DNA of 64,000 bases from Areca catechu. Taxonomy: Eukaryota; Streptophyta; Magnoliopsida; Arecales; Arecaceae. Made by a program: the position numbers and the translations under genes. The DNA lies in contig CM038043.1 of assembly GCA_021397845.1 (NCBI GenBank), positions 32,301,501 to 32,365,500 on the forward strand. Reading direction: 5' to 3'. The notes under the pieces were generated by a model. That model saw only the letters and a program-made list of their open reading frames with translations. It was not told where the DNA came from and made no database searches. This document shows positions 42,544 through 54,440 of this stretch, piece after piece (position 1 is the first letter of the stretch; each line of letters opens with the position of its first letter).

Positions 42544-44235
42544 ATGACAGCCCCAATTGGTACTAGTGTAGTTGAGGGTCAAGCCTCAAATAGACCTCCA
42601 TTTTTTAATGGATCAAGTTATACTTATTGAAAAACTAGGATGAGAATTTATATGCATTCTATTGATTATAATTTGTGGAAAGTTGTAGATAAAGGTCCTC
42701 ATATTCTTTCAGTAGTGGTTAATGGTATTTCCATCTCAAAGCTTGAAGAGTATTGGGATGAAAATGACATTAAACAATCCGAGATCAATGCCAAGACAAT
42801 GAATCTCCTTTATTGTGCATTAGATTCTAGTGAATTTAATAGGATATCTATATGCACTTCTGCTAAAGAAATATGGGACACACTTAAAGTTATCCATGAG
42901 GGTACCGATCAAGTGAAAAATACTAAAGTAAATATATTAGTGCACACTTATGTGATGTTCCGTATGGAACCTAATGAATCAATCACAGATATGTACATAA
43001 GATTTACTAACATTGTAAATAGAATGAGAAGTCTTGAAAAAGTTATATCTAACGCTGATCTTGTGAATAAAATCCTCAGGTCACTTCCAACATCATGGGA
43101 TCCGAAGGTGACCGCAATTCAAGAAGCCAAGGACGTTGATAAGTTACCTCTTGAGCAACTGGTTGGATCGCTTATGACTTTTGAGCTTAATCAAAAACAA
43201 AAATCAATGGACAAGGATAAGAAGAAGAAGGGGATTGCTTTCAAATCAAATATACAAGAAGAATCCTCAATAGATGAGTCCGAAGATGAAGAGGAAGATG
43301 AAGGTGAAGAAGCTCTCATTGCACGAAAATTTAAAAGATTTATGAAGATGAGGAAATTTCCTTATAAAAAGAAATATCAATCAAAGGAAAAAGAAAAAGA
43401 AAAAGAGAAAGAAAAAGAAAAGGAAAAGGAGAAGGAAGTACCTACATGCTTCGAGTGCAAGAAACCGGGACACTACAAGTTTGATTGTCCTCTCCTTAGA
43501 AAATCTAGGAAGAAACTAAGGAAGAAAGTAATGATGGCCACTTGGAGTGACAGTAAAGACTCTAATTCTGAAGAAGAGCAGACCGAAGTTGCAAATCTCT
43601 GCTTAATGGCACATCAAGACAATGATGAGATAAATTCCGACACCGAGATTGATTTTATATTTGATGAACTTAGGAATACCTTTGATGAACTCATGTATGA
43701 TTACAAACTAATTTTGAGTGAAAATAAAAAGTTGAAAAAGCATGCAAATAGTTTTTCTTCTGAAAATAATTCTTTGCTAAATGAAGTCAATAATTTGAAA
43801 TCTAAATTGGATGTTTTAGAAAAGAAAAATAATGATTTATCTATGGAAAATGAAGTTTTGAAAAGACCTAAGAATATTATTTCAAACAATGATCTTTTAA
43901 AGAAAAACAAAGATTTAGAACTTGAAAATGTTAAGTACAAAAATGAACTTGAAAAGATAAAACCTTTTGTCTAGAAATTCACATATAGCTCAGAAAAATT
44001 AAACCTACTTTTAAACAATCAAAGAGCAGTTTTTAATAAAGCAGGATTAGGATATAAGCCACAAAAACAATAAAAGTATTTCAAAAACTTTTTTGTACCT
44101 GCATCATCTAGCATTACTTATTTTTCATGCAAAAATTTAGGTCATAAATCATTTCAATATAAAGTATGGGTTCCAAAAGGAACCATTTTGAATGCTAACC
44201 CTAAAGGACCCAAGTTAGCTTGGATACCTAAAAAC
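42544..44235 (+). pseudogene. SIRE-like gag, first copy
   Basis: The gag ATG is at 42544 (MTAPIGTSVVEGQASNRPPF). Codon 29 is TGA at 42628-42630, again at the Trp of YTYWK. The next ATG, at 42640, gives 444 residues: gag core (DTLKVIHEGTDQVKNTKVN, TDMYIRFTNIVNRMRSLEK, LPTSWDPKVTAIQEAKDV), a Lys/Glu run, an intact first zinc knuckle (CFECKKPGHYKFDC) and the coiled coil, up to a TAG at 43972. Beyond it, a degraded second knuckle (SCKNLGHKSFQY) and WIPKNKAL end the gag. Confidence 0.92.
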
Positions 44236-44574
44236 AAAGCTTTATAAAAATGATTTGCCAAGATATTTTTGGGCTGAAGCTATTAATACAGCATGTTACA
44301 TTTTAAATCAAGTTTTAATCCACCCTATTTTGAAGAAAACTCCATATGAACTTTGGAACCAAAGAAAACCAACTTTAAAATATTTTCAAATTTTTGGTTT
44401 CAAATGTTTTATTTTGAACAATGGAAAAGATAATCTTGGAAAGTTTGATGCCAAGTTTGATGAAGGTATCTTTTTAGGATACTCTACATCAAGTAGGGCA
44501 TAAAGAGTTTTCAATAAACGAACTTTGGTTGTAGAAGAGTCAGTACATATTGTCTTTGAAGAATCTACAAAAAG
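44236..44574 (+). pseudogene. Integrase C-terminal fragment, misplaced
   Basis: NDLPRYFWAEAINTACYILN, PYELWNQRKPTLKYFQIFG, CFILNNGKDNLGKFDAKFDE and VVEESVHIVFEE match the end of the copia integrase. It sits directly behind gag, with protease and the integrase core deleted at a run of A residues (about 44240). Confidence 0.92.
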
Positions 44575-45475
44575 AAAAGAAATATCAATCAAAGGAAAAA
44601 GGAAAAGAAAAGAGAAAAAAAAAGAAAAGAAAAAGGTGAAGAAAGTACCTACATGCTTCGAGTGCAAGAAGCCGGGACACTACAAGTTTGATTGTCCCCT
44701 CCTTAAAAAATCTAGGAAGAAATTAAGGAAGAAAGCAATGATGGCCACTTGGAGTGACAGTTAAGACTCTAGTTTTGAAGAAGAGCAGACAGAAGTTGCA
44801 AATCTCTGCTTAACGGCACATCAAGACAATGCTGAGGTAAATTCTGATATCGAGATTGATTTTACATTTGATGAACTTAAGAATGCCTTTGATGAACTCA
44901 TGTATGATTACAAACTAATTTTAAGTGAAAATAAAAAGTTGAAAAAGCATATAAATAGTTTCTCTTTTGAAAATAATTCTTTGCTAAGTGAAGTCAATAA
45001 TTTGAAATCTAAATTGGATGTTTTAGAAAAGAAAAACAATTCTTTATTGATGGAAAATGAAGTTTTGAAAAGACCTAAGAATGTTATTTCAAACAATGAT
45101 CTTTTAAAGAAAAATAAAGATTTAGAACTTGAAAATATTAAGTGCAAAAATGAACTTGAAAAGATAAAACCTTTTGTTGAGAAATTTATATATAGCTCAA
45201 AAAAATTAAACCTACTTTTAAACAATCAAAGAGTAGTTTTTAATAAAGTAGGATTATGATATAAGCCACAAAAGCAACAAAAATATTTCAAAAATTTTTT
45301 TGTACCTGCATCATTTAGCATTACTTGTTTTTCATGCAAAAGGTTAGGTCATAAATTATTTCAATGTAATTTAAAAAAAATAATTTTTTTGATAAAGTGT
45401 GGGTTCCAAAAGGAACCATTTTGAATGCTAACCCTAAAGGACCCAAGTTGGCTTGGGTACCTAAAAACAAAGCTT
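44575..45475 (+). pseudogene. SIRE-like gag, second partial copy
   Basis: Starting at AAAAAGAAAAGAAATATC, this repeats the gag sequence from about 43362 onward: Lys-rich run, zinc knuckle CFECKKPGHYKFDC (about 44655), coiled coil 44900-45259, and second knuckle SCKRLGHKLFQC near 45330. It ends at AWVPKNKA followed by TGA. A few substitutions distinguish it from the first copy. Confidence 0.92.
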
Positions 45476-45960
45476 GATTTTATTGCAGGTGTATCTTGCA
45501 ACCAAGGATAACAAAAGATTTTGGTATCTTGATAATGGTTGCTCAAGGCACATGAATGAAGATGTCAAGCAATTCACTTCTCTTGAAGTTTTGAATGGAG
45601 GGAGTGTGACCTTCGATGATAATGGTAAAGGAAAAATCATTGGTATTGCCAAGGTTCACATAACTCCATCTAATAGTATTAGTAATGTACTTCTAGTCGA
45701 TGGTTTGAAACATAATCTTTTAAGCATTAGTCAATTTTACGATAAAGATTTTCAAGTAGTTTTTAAATCATCATAGTGCATGATTGCTAGTCCAGATATA
45801 AATGGAGTACAATTTATTGAAAAAAGGCATGAAAATGTTTATTTGGTAGACCTAGATGATCTATCTTTGCCTAATGGTGAATGCCTTATTACAGTGAATT
45901 CTACTAAAGATGAGACCAGTTGGTTATGGCATATAAGATTAGGACATGCTAGGATGTATT
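45476..45960 (+). pseudogene. Copia protease and GAG-pre-integrase, truncated
   Basis: VYLATKDNKRFWYLDNGCSR holds the protease site with DNG instead of DSG. HITPSNSISNVLLVDGLKHN, LLSISQFYDKDFQVVF and the zinc region LWHIRLGHARMYL follow. Homology stops at about 45960 within that zinc region. A TAG at 45776 is in frame. Confidence 0.88.
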
Positions 45961-47575
45961 TGTTTTGCTAATAACTCTTCAAGTGTTTTACAAGTTTTTG
46001 TAGGATGATTCATATGGTCAAAATCCAACTCCTATAATCTTATTTTTTGTTATAAGTTGTGTTAAAGTATATCATGTGAAGAAGAACCCAAAGAAAAGTT
46101 AAGAAAAAATCATGAAAACGAGTTACTTCTAGATGTGTTTCAAGCTTAAAATTTCTTAGAGAATGTTGTTAGAAGAGTTCGAAAGCATCTTGAATGTTTA
46201 AAGTCTTGCTGAATGAATTCTGAAGAAGAATTGAGATTTAAATGAAGAACTCATCCGAGCTGAATCGAAGCAAAGGAGCCGACTCTGGCATATGGCACGC
46301 ATGAAGGATCTGGCACGCAGATATCCGAATCGACTTTAAGAGACCCAAGCCGACTTGTCCAGAATATGATTTTCTGAATCAGACAACTGAGCCGACCAGA
46401 AGGAAGTCCGAGCCGACTACATTATTCTGTCATACATCCGAGCCGACTCTTCAGAGATTCGAGCTGACTCCTCCAGAGTCTAGAAAGAAGAGTTCTGAGT
46501 AAATAGCCAACCGAGCTGACTCTAATGAATCTGAGCCGACTCTTCCAAAGTACATTTTTGAACGCCTATGAATCCGAGCCGACTCGAAGTAAGGCGAGCC
46601 GACTCTTCCAGAGTAAGGAATCAAGTTACTGAGAAACCAAGCCGACCCAAATGAAGCGAGGCGACTCGACCAGAACTAAGTTATGGATCCGAGTTGACTC
46701 GAAGGTCATGTTCAGGCTTATAACGACTAGTTCCAGAACTCAAAATTTGAATCCAAAAAGTGCTCCAATGATCAAGTGTCACATCCCAACGATCTACAAT
46801 GACTAAAACTACTTGAAAAGAGTACAAGACACTATGAATGAAGAATTGGGACAACTTTTGAAAGTAGAATGATTATTTTGAATATCAAAGAAACCTTGAG
46901 AGCAAGAGAGCACTAAAAAGCATTCAGGATAGTCTTCAAGTCTTCACCAACTCACATCAAAAGCTTGAAGTAATTATTGAAGAAGTTAAAGAAGCCATTC
47001 AAGTGCATTGAAGTGAAATCAATAGGGCTTCTCTTGAGCTGCATCGGTAACCATCCAACAACTTCTGTTTGTCATGTTGTTGCTTTCTCTTTACAATTCT
47101 TTTTTTGAATTGTTGGGTTATTGGTGAGCCCGGTTTAAAAACCAAATAGGTTCTTGGTTAGCCAGTGCAAAACCAAGTGTTAGGTTCTTGGTGATCCTGG
47201 TAAAACCAAGTGTTAGGTTATTGGTGATCCTGGTAAAACCAAGTGTTGGGTTTCTTTAGTGAGCCTGGTTTAAAAATCAAAGGGAGTTAGGTTTGGATTG
47301 TGAGCCTGTTAAAATAATCTAACTGTATTCCGGTAGGGGATATAGTAAAAATTCCAAGTGATAATCTTGGATAGTGGACGTAAGAGCGGGTTGCTCCGAA
47401 CAACTATAATTTTTTTTGTTTGTGTTGTGCTTTCTCTAACTGCTTTCGCTTCTGCTTTTAATTATTTGAACCATAGCACCTAACACTCCAAAGAAGTTTT
47501 TTTAAGAGCATATACTTGCTTTAATTTTTTAAATTTTCAATTCACCCCCCTCTTGGAAAAGCCACCTGGGCAATA
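45961..47575 (+). repeat. Second SIRE-type LTR, probably solo or truncated
   Basis: The right half (47100-47575) has TTCTTGGT.A.CC.GT.AAACCAAGTG repeats, then CCGAACAACTATAA and CCCCCCTCTTGG, and ends GGGCAATA, as in the LTR at 42486. No primer site follows. The left half holds a different short motif array. The left end could be TGTTTTGCTAATAAC at 45961, but I found no matching target duplication. Confidence 0.6.
46255..46705. repeat. GAGCCGACTC motif array
   Basis: More than ten copies of (CC)GAGCCGACTC or close variants (GAGCTGACTC, AAGCCGACC) are spaced irregularly at 20-60 bp. The array takes the place that GTCGACAC arrays hold in the other SIRE-like LTRs. Confidence 0.85.
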
Positions 47576-48079
47576 GGTTACGTCTTTTCCTTTTATTATG
47601 ATGATTTAGCGATCTTTCAATTGGGATCTGGGTAAAGGATGTGGCCCCACCCTGTCCCTTGGGAAAGGCATGGGCCTCTTTTCCACCGTTAGATGAAGTC
47701 ACACATATTAGGGCTCTTGTTGCTTCTCATGTCGAGTCAGCCTGACGTCGCTTGGAGTCGCGCAGTCATATTTGGCACCCGCATATATGATGCAATGAAT
47801 GGAAGGACGCTTCTTCTCTCGAGGAGGCATGCTGTAGTGTCTCTTGTCCCTTTATAAAGGGAGAAAGAGAACCTGTAGAAGAAGCTTCTCCACTCCTGTT
47901 TGCTTATATTTTTTGTTCAGCCTATCTTACTTCTAGTCCCCAGTCTCTCTCACAGGTAGGGTCTCCTTGCTTCTCCGTCTCTTTCTTGTTTCAGTATAGT
48001 TAGGTCTTTAAATATTCGCGTTGCTGGTAGGGTCTCCTCTGGGGGAGGGGCCGGGCCTTCAAGCACTTCAAGTCCTGTT
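47576..48079 (+). promoter_or_regulatory. Upstream region of antisense gene copy 2, with TATA box
   Basis: The upstream part has no coding similarity. CCTTTATAAAGGG at 47850-47862 is a strong TATA-like element about 250 bp before the first similarity to the antisense protein. The direction fits the plus-strand gene. Confidence 0.5.
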
Positions 48080-48742
48080 AGGGATGTTACCATTAAGATT
48101 ATACCGGAGTTGATCCCTTGTTTTATTTTCCTTAGGAAAATAGCCCACCTTCAGGAACGTTATTGCCTTCCCGAAGACTTCCTTCTGGTGCTCCCGAGAC
48201 CTAAAGAACGGGTAAATAGGCCTCCCTCTGGGTGCATTGCTGTGTACGAAGACTATTTAAAAGCCGGTCTTTGTTTCCCGCCGCACCTTTTTCTTCTTAG
48301 GATCTTTAACTTGTATTAGATTGTTCCTGCGCAGTTGACTCCGAATAGTATTTAGAACATCTGCAAGTTTCTGGTCTATTGCCACATAGCCAATATAAAG
48401 CCTAGGACTAGTTTGTTCACTTCCCTCTTCATCTTTAAGAGGGATTTTTATGGCTACGGATGGTGGGTAATCGACCCTTATTCTGGCCACAAAATAATGA
48501 AAGACATGCCCAGCACCATCCATGGGTGGAAGCCCAACTTTGTCTTCATCTCCTCTACTCAACCATGGGATTTCAATAGTGAGTGGAGAGAACCTCGCCT
48601 GGATGCTAATGCTAGCAAGAAAGTTCTGGCGTCGACCAACCTAACTATACTTTGTTGTCTAGTTCGGAGGCCGTCTCCATCCGAGAGCTCTTAGAAGAGA
48701 GAAACCTTCACCTTGTTGGGATCAGCGGGTCCCTTATGTTAG

Positions 48743-48826
48743 GTAAAAATGGTAGAAGACTTTGGCTTCTCCCCTATTTTGTAGCTTTCCAATTTGGTTG
48801 ATTTTGATGTCCGCTTTTGTCTGTAG
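48743..48826 (+). other. Intron 1 of antisense gene copy 2
   Basis: This 84-nt intron starts GTAAAAATGG and ends TTTTGTCTGTAG. It lies at the same protein position as the 83-nt intron of copy 1. Confidence 0.65.
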
Positions 48827-49906
48827 GTGATAGGATGAGGCCCGACCTGAGCCTGCTCTGAGAATCCACCAAGAGGAAGTCAGGTCAGGCCTCTTCTTCA
48901 GGGTCGAAGGTTCAGAAAAAGGCCCGAGAGGAGGGGCCTAGCAGAAGTGCCGCATCCTCCAGGGGAACGTCTGGAGGGGATGAGGTCCCGCCAATGAAAC
49001 TTTCGGCAGGGCCCCCACTAGCTGAGTCTTCATCGAGGGCTAACTTTTTGGTCCAAATTTCAGAGAGTCCGACCACAGCAACTGACGTACTACCGCCTTG
49101 CTCCCCTGTATTGAATAGGGGCAAGGTGCCTCAAGTCGAAGAGGGGTTTGTAGGGAATACCCCTCCAGACAGGGACTGCGAAGTAGACCTCTCAAAGTTT
49201 TCTGATGCAAGAGGTCTAGTACTCCCTGATGTAGCAAGCGGGTGCTGAAGGGGTCTTACCACCTCATGATTAGGCAGTCACCCAGAATTGGCATCTCGCC
49301 AGAATATCTGACTCCGCATTTTCCTCCCTGCTCCAAGTATGATAGCTGCAGCCTCTCTTGCTCTCGATTGATTGTTCATATCAAAATTAATCTTATGTTT
49401 TGGTCCCATTGATGCAGTTGGTCCATGATATCACCTTTTTGGAAGAGGGCCTAGAGGGTATCAACAACTTCCTTCATCGCTTGAAGGAGGAGCTTCGGAT
49501 GGCTAAGGCTGAAAAGGAAGTGGCCAAAGAATTAAGGCTGTCCATGGAGGAGAAGCTTATCCATAAAGATGCCGAAGTTCAGGATCTGAAGGGCGAGTTG
49601 AAGAAGGCTCAACTGAAGATCTCTGAACAGGAGGCAAAGCTGAGAAAAAGAAAGAAGCAGATTCATTCATTGGAGTATTATGCCAAGGAAAACCAGAAGA
49701 AGGTCGAAGATATGGCCAGGATGACCGACGGGGCAGTCAGAAGGGCTGAAGAAGCAACTTTGAAAGCCGAAGAAGTGATTCTGAAGGTCGAAGCAATGGC
49801 ACAAGAGTCCGAAGTTTTGAGTGAATAGGCAGCCAGAGCAGTCGAGGACTTCAAAAAGTCTTTGCAGTTCAAAATAGATGTAACTGAAGCAAGCATGTTC
49901 AGTTAC

Positions 49907-51446
49907 TGATGCGGGACGACTCTAAGATGCTAAATATATAGGAAAAATAGTAAACTAATTTTTTTTTATGATTTTTATAATTTAGGTTGGTAGGCTAATT
50001 TCTCGAAAGTAAATTAAAGACTAGCAAGTAATTAGCAATTCTAAAAATCATCATATCACAGGCTAAATCATGCAAGATAAATAAAAGACAGATCCCAGAA
50101 ATTAAGAAATTCTCGGCTTAGGATAGTTAATCTTCAATAAATCAGAAATTAAGAGAAGGAAATGTTTCTTACCAGTCAGAGATTATAAACTCAGTAATGA
50201 AAGGATCACTCACACTCTGATCAGAGCCTGGATGAAGAAGCCTCGGTTCCCTTGAATCTGATGGCTGATCTGGGCGGTCTTGGAAGCAAAAAAGGCCTCC
50301 TCAAGAGAGGTGAAGCACCTCGGGGATCCTGCTACGTCAGGATCAATCAAAATAGCAAAAAAAAAGAGAAAAGGAACTAGGGTTTTGAGAGAATCGGGAT
50401 TAGGGTTAGGAGATGGAAGTCGGGGAAGAAGAAGCTCCTTATCTTGGACGGCAGCTAAGGCTTCCTTTGCTTGGGCATGGCTGATCTCCAAGGATGCAAA
50501 AGGATGCTAGGGTAGCTGGGATTCGGCTAGGGAACACAAGGAGAGCACTCAAAGTAAAGAACCAAAATAAAAACACCGACACAAGGCAATGACTCAAAAT
50601 TTCAGTAAGTTGTATTCATAAGAAAGAGATGATTACAAGAGGAGGAGGGGTGGGGTATTTATAGAGTTCCCATGCCCTCTCTAACTAGGGTTACACTAAG
50701 GTTACAAGTCCTCTTCCTAGTTAGACTACATGTTCTTTCCTAGACAGGTTAGAATTACAAGGCTTAAAAGGATTAGGAATCCCAACTAGGTTAGAATAGG
50801 ATTAGTCTTCTCCTTCTTCACTTAGGCTTGGACTTGGTCAACATCTTTGGATGCCTAATCCCTTTTTGAATGGCGTGTTGGGCTTTAGGGCAGCAAGGGG
50901 AGGTCGGCCATGGGCCAAGGATGCATGGGCTTGGGCCTCCTGGAAGTTGGGGCGCCTGGTTCTCTAGGCTAGCATATTCCCGGTATCAAAAGGAAATCTT
51001 GGTTTTTCTTGCTTGGGCTTGTTTCCTGGGCTTGAGTTTGAAGGCCTGGAGTGCTGGGATAACCTGGAAAATATGGACTCTTGGCATATGGAATATTCTA
51101 GAAGCATCTAGAGGGAATCGGGCATCTGAAATGGTATTTGGAGGGAATCAGGGCACCTAAGTGTCAATTAAGCTCCCCTAAGCTGATGTAACTGCCTCTG
51201 GCTCCAGAATGAGGTCTGGTGGAACTCCAAAATAGTGTAGCCTCCTCTCTTGTACAAAAAGTGGACTCATACTGATGTACAGGACTCAATATACTGGACT
51301 AGGTTGAGGGTTGAGACAAATCAACTAACCTCAACTTATTACAGGACTCAATCTTAATTGATTACAAAATTTTCAAAACTCTGACATATGACTAAGTAAA
51401 CTAAATAAAGCCCAGTAATCTATGTCTGATTTTGGTGCCCCCACCA
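49907..51446 (+). mobile_element. Solo LTR inserted in antisense gene copy 2
   Basis: This 1540-bp unit starts TGATGCGGGACGAC and ends TGCCCCCACCA, with five-base target duplication GTTAC at 49902-49906 and 51447-51451. Removing it restores the antisense reading frame across the site. It has no primer site or coding domain, so it is a solo LTR. I do not recognise the family. GGTATTTATAGAG near 50655 may be its TATA box, which would make it plus-strand. Confidence 0.85.
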
Positions 51447-51745
51447 GTTACAAATTTGGCTTCAATGATGGGCTCCTAAGGGTTGGTGAGGTTTTTCCTG
51501 ACCTGGACTTCTCCAGTATCCTAGCATATGAGATCGAAGAAGAGGAAGAGGTCGTAGCTCCTGCTGAGATTGAAGAAGTACTAGGTCAGACTGAAGAAAC
51601 TTCGATTATGGTGGAAGAGTCAGCCATGACAAGCTCGGCAGTCTTGACTCAAGCTGAAGAGGCCCAAGTGAAAGAAGCCTTGGCCCCAGTTCAGACTGAG
51701 GAGATCCTTCCCTCTGCCGACCCAGAAGTTCATACAGCTACTTGA

Positions 51746-52435
51746 CATAGTCCGACAAGCCTTATGCCTTGTAATTTTTGCTTTTTCTTTTGTAAGAAAG
51801 ACTATGCTGTTAATATCTTTTTGAATATCAATGAAAGTCGACCTTCCTTCTGACAATTGGTAGTTTTCAAACTGAAATGTCCCATGAAAAACTTTCTAAT
51901 GTAGAGTCTTCAGATTGAGCTTTGATAGGGCCATCGATCATGGTTATAAGCATAATCGATGCAACTTCCCTGTCAATTCGGCTTTTCTTGATTATAAATT
52001 CGTCCCCTCGACTTCGGGACTTGCAGGTAAGGAATCTCATTCCCGAGAGTAACTTTTGGTTTGCCAATAGCATGATATTCCGCTTTCGATAGTTGTCAGG
52101 TCATCATTGGGGAGGCAGTTATTGCGCAGATCATGAGATCACGGCAATCAGAATCGTTAAAGCTGCATGTATCAGGAATCTGATCGGTTGTAGCTTTTTA
52201 GCTTCCAGTAGTCCCCAGATCAAGACCCTTATTAATGAGGGCAAGGGTGCGCGGCATGATCGGGGACCCGCTTGAAACTTGAGTGTTTAATCTGGGCCTC
52301 TGGCAATCCTTGTGTAAGGAAGGGAGGTTCTCAATGATTAAACTTTCACCTGCTTTTAAATAAAATTGCTCTTCATGCCTTCCTCCTCTTTCTTTCTCTA
52401 CTCCACCTGAGAAGCTCATCTAAATATGAGGCCAG
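51746..52435 (+). other. Region between antisense gene copies 2 and 3
   Basis: The poly(A)-like ATCAATGAAAG near 51828 ends copy 2. From about 52080 the phrase GGCAGTTATTGCGCAGATCATGA begins sequence that precedes copy 3. No LTR could be recognised between the two, so whether they belong to one or two elements is open. Confidence 0.4.
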
Positions 52436-53601
52436 ACTTAGCGAGGCTTAGACAGGCAGCGAGGAAGCGACCGGCGATGGGCCCTCTAGTGAGGAGATCG
52501 GATTGGCGGAGCTATGTGTTGGTGCTGCCACGGGTTTAGGTTGGGGGTGACACCCCTATTGAAATAGGCTCTTCTTCAAGGGAGGGCCAAGACACTCCAG
52601 TGAGGGCCGTTCTAGTGGGACTGTCCAAGGGACCAAGCCCATCAAGCACTGATGATACCCCCTCATGTGCTGGTGATGTCAAGCCCACAATCCCGGCCAT
52701 AGAAGAAAGGAGTCCTGGAGGGTGTAATACATTTGCTCCCTCCAACCTGGGACGGGTGAAAGTTTCATCCGTCGTCCCCGATGAAGGGAAGGGAACTAAG
52801 GGGCGAGGGTCCGAAGACCCTTTATCCGCTGTCCTTCCTAGGATATTACAAGTAAACATTGACGTGCACATCATATTGTTTATGCATATCAGTCGGGCTG
52901 AATTGGTGCATACTCTTCCTTGGCAGATCGCTCATGATATTTTCCTATTGGAGGAAAATGTTCGTGGGTCTATTGACTTCGGTAAAAGCCTTCGAAGCTA
53001 GATGGCTTCAACTGTAGTTGAAAGAGATGTCGCTGAGGGGCTTCGGGCCATTGTTGAAGAGGAACTGGGCAAGGCCGTCGCCTCCAAGTGTGCCTTAGAA
53101 AGGCAACTGAGGATGCTTGAGGCAGAAGCGACCAATGTAGTGGCTGACTTGTAGAAGAAGAGGAGGAAGGTAATCTCTACTGAATTGCTATTGAGAGATT
53201 GCCTTCGAGAAATTGAGGAGCTGAAAGCCCAAAAAATTGAGCTGGAGAGGTGAGTCAGCAAGCTGGAGATGGATCTCTCATTGGCCAATCAAAGGGTGGT
53301 GCAGGTTGAGGAAAACTCTTCTCAGGCCATTGAGGCTTACAAGAACTCCCAAGCTTTCAAAGATGAAGTACATGAGGTAGCGGTGGAAAGCTACCTTTTG
53401 GGCCATTCTGACTGCCTGAGCAAGGTCATGAGACTTTATCCCAACTTGGACTTCTCTCCGGCTGCCATCTCGGGCGACGGGATGGAGGAAATAAAAGCTC
53501 CGGCCAAAGAGATGTCGGAACCTCCCATTGATGAAATTGGGGTGGCTGCCAAAGAAGCCTCTGTTTTTGCTCCGGTTGCCAAACCAGCCAATGAAGAATA
53601 G
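52436..53601 (+). pseudogene. Antisense spliced gene, copy 3 (5' truncated)
   Basis: It begins at the exon-2 equivalent (MRPDLARLRQAARKRPA) and lacks the PF04195-like exon. Exon 2 is Ser/Pro-rich. Intron 2 is 52853-52926 (GTAAAC...TTGGCAG). Exon 3 starts IAHDIFLLEENVRGSIDFGK, continues as a coiled coil and ends in the conserved block SQAFKDEVHEVAVESYLLGH then LYPNLDFS, and a tail to the stop at 53599. Stops near 52540, 53000, 53152 and 53251 break it. Confidence 0.75.
52853..52926 (+). other. Intron 2 of antisense gene copy 3
   Basis: This 74-nt intron starts GTAAACATTG and ends CTTCCTTGGCAG, at the same place as the 78-nt intron of copy 1. Confidence 0.6.
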
Positions 53602-53689
53602 AGTTTTATTTTTCTTCTTCTCTTCTTCTTTCTTTTTGGCCAACCAATTGTAACACTTTCTTCTGAAATGAAAGCTTTCCTTTTCTTTG

Positions 53690-53983
53690 GGACTAACTTT
53701 TTCTTCAAATTGGTCTTCTTTGAATCAGTCATCTCCAGGTTAATGCACAGAAGATCGATCAGTCACTCGATGATGAGTGATTGGAAGGTAAGATTTAGGA
53801 TTAGTGTCTTCGGCTAAAGCCGAAGATGGGCCTTGAAGTGATGTTGTAGTGCTGTTGAATCGTGTTTGATTTCTTTAGTGCTAACGGTCGATTCAAAAAG
53901 GACTCGACTGGAACTTTGAATCGGGGGTTAGCCTTAGTTGAGTCGGCATGTCTCAGTAGTCACTCATCCATCATAACTGCCCC
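53690..53983 (-). repeat. Gypsy LTR fragment (5' portion)
   Basis: The phrase GTCTTCGGCTAAAGCCGAAGAT resembles GCCTTCGGCTAGGCTGAAGAT in LTR B (about 40545). It ends ATCATAACT, followed by GCCCCCCGG, as at the LTR/polypurine junctions at 24853 and 40676. It marks the 3' end of gypsy element C, whose LTR is otherwise missing. Confidence 0.6.
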
Positions 53984-54440
53984 CCGGTTTCGATGATCAT
54001 GCGGGTACAGATGTTGCACCATTATTGGTGCATGGGTGGAAGGTCTTGAGTACATTCTTCATCGCCAGTGCCCAATGTGTTGGTATTCGAGCGACTGCGC
54101 TTCCGCACCCTCGGAGTGGTGCCCAATCTTTTTTTCCCGAAGGTGGCCATTAATGTCGTATCGGCTCCAAAAAGCTACTCCAGATTCAAAGTGTCAGCTT
54201 CATTATCCAAAGGCGGTTATTAATGACCACATTCGCCTAAGAGATGTTGCTATAGGTTCGAAGCATCACTTCAACACATGGCACTTTTCAGTTGGCTTGA
54301 TACGGGGTGTGAGACACTTCCTCCACAGGCACGAAGTGCTGTTAAATAGGATTCATCTTTCCAATTTCGGAAAGCTATTCAAGTAGAAGAGAAGTGAGCC
54401 ATTCGTTCCAGAGCTACCTTCATTTCCCTTCTTCAAACTT
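53984..54440 (+). other. Upstream region of antisense gene copy 4
   Basis: This starts with the purine-tract complement (TGCCCCCCGG). There is no coding similarity. GCTGTTAAATAGG near 54343 is a weak TATA candidate before the exon-2-like start. Confidence 0.4.

Larger units (their letters stand above)
40879..45960 (+). mobile_element. Rearranged SIRE-like copia element, 3' truncated
   Basis: The 5' LTR is 40879-42486, with TGTTAACTCC at its start and GGGCAATA at its end. A primer site follows at 42489. The interior order is abnormal: gag, then an integrase C-terminal fragment, then a second partial gag, then protease and GAG-pre-integrase, ending abruptly at 45960. Integrase core, RT, RNase H and the 3' LTR are missing. 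Confidence 0.85.
48080..51745 (+). pseudogene. Antisense spliced gene (PF04195-like), copy 2
   Basis: Exon 1 (to 48742) encodes LQERYCLPEDFLLVLPRPKE, PPSGCIAVYEDYLKAGLCFP, then GWWVIDPYSGHKIMKDMPS and IHGWKPNFVFISS, parallel to copy 1 but with stops near 48317 and 48353. Intron 1 is 48743-48826. Exon 2 starts MRPDLSLL-like and ends before a poorly preserved intron whose 3' site is ATTGATGCAG at 49417. Exon 3 (49418-49906) is a coiled coil (residues DITFLEEGLEGINNFLHRL onward). It is cut by a solo LTR and resumes at 51447-51745 with FGFNDGLLRVGEVFPDLDFS and an acidic tail. Stops make it inactive. Function unknown. Confidence 0.75.
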
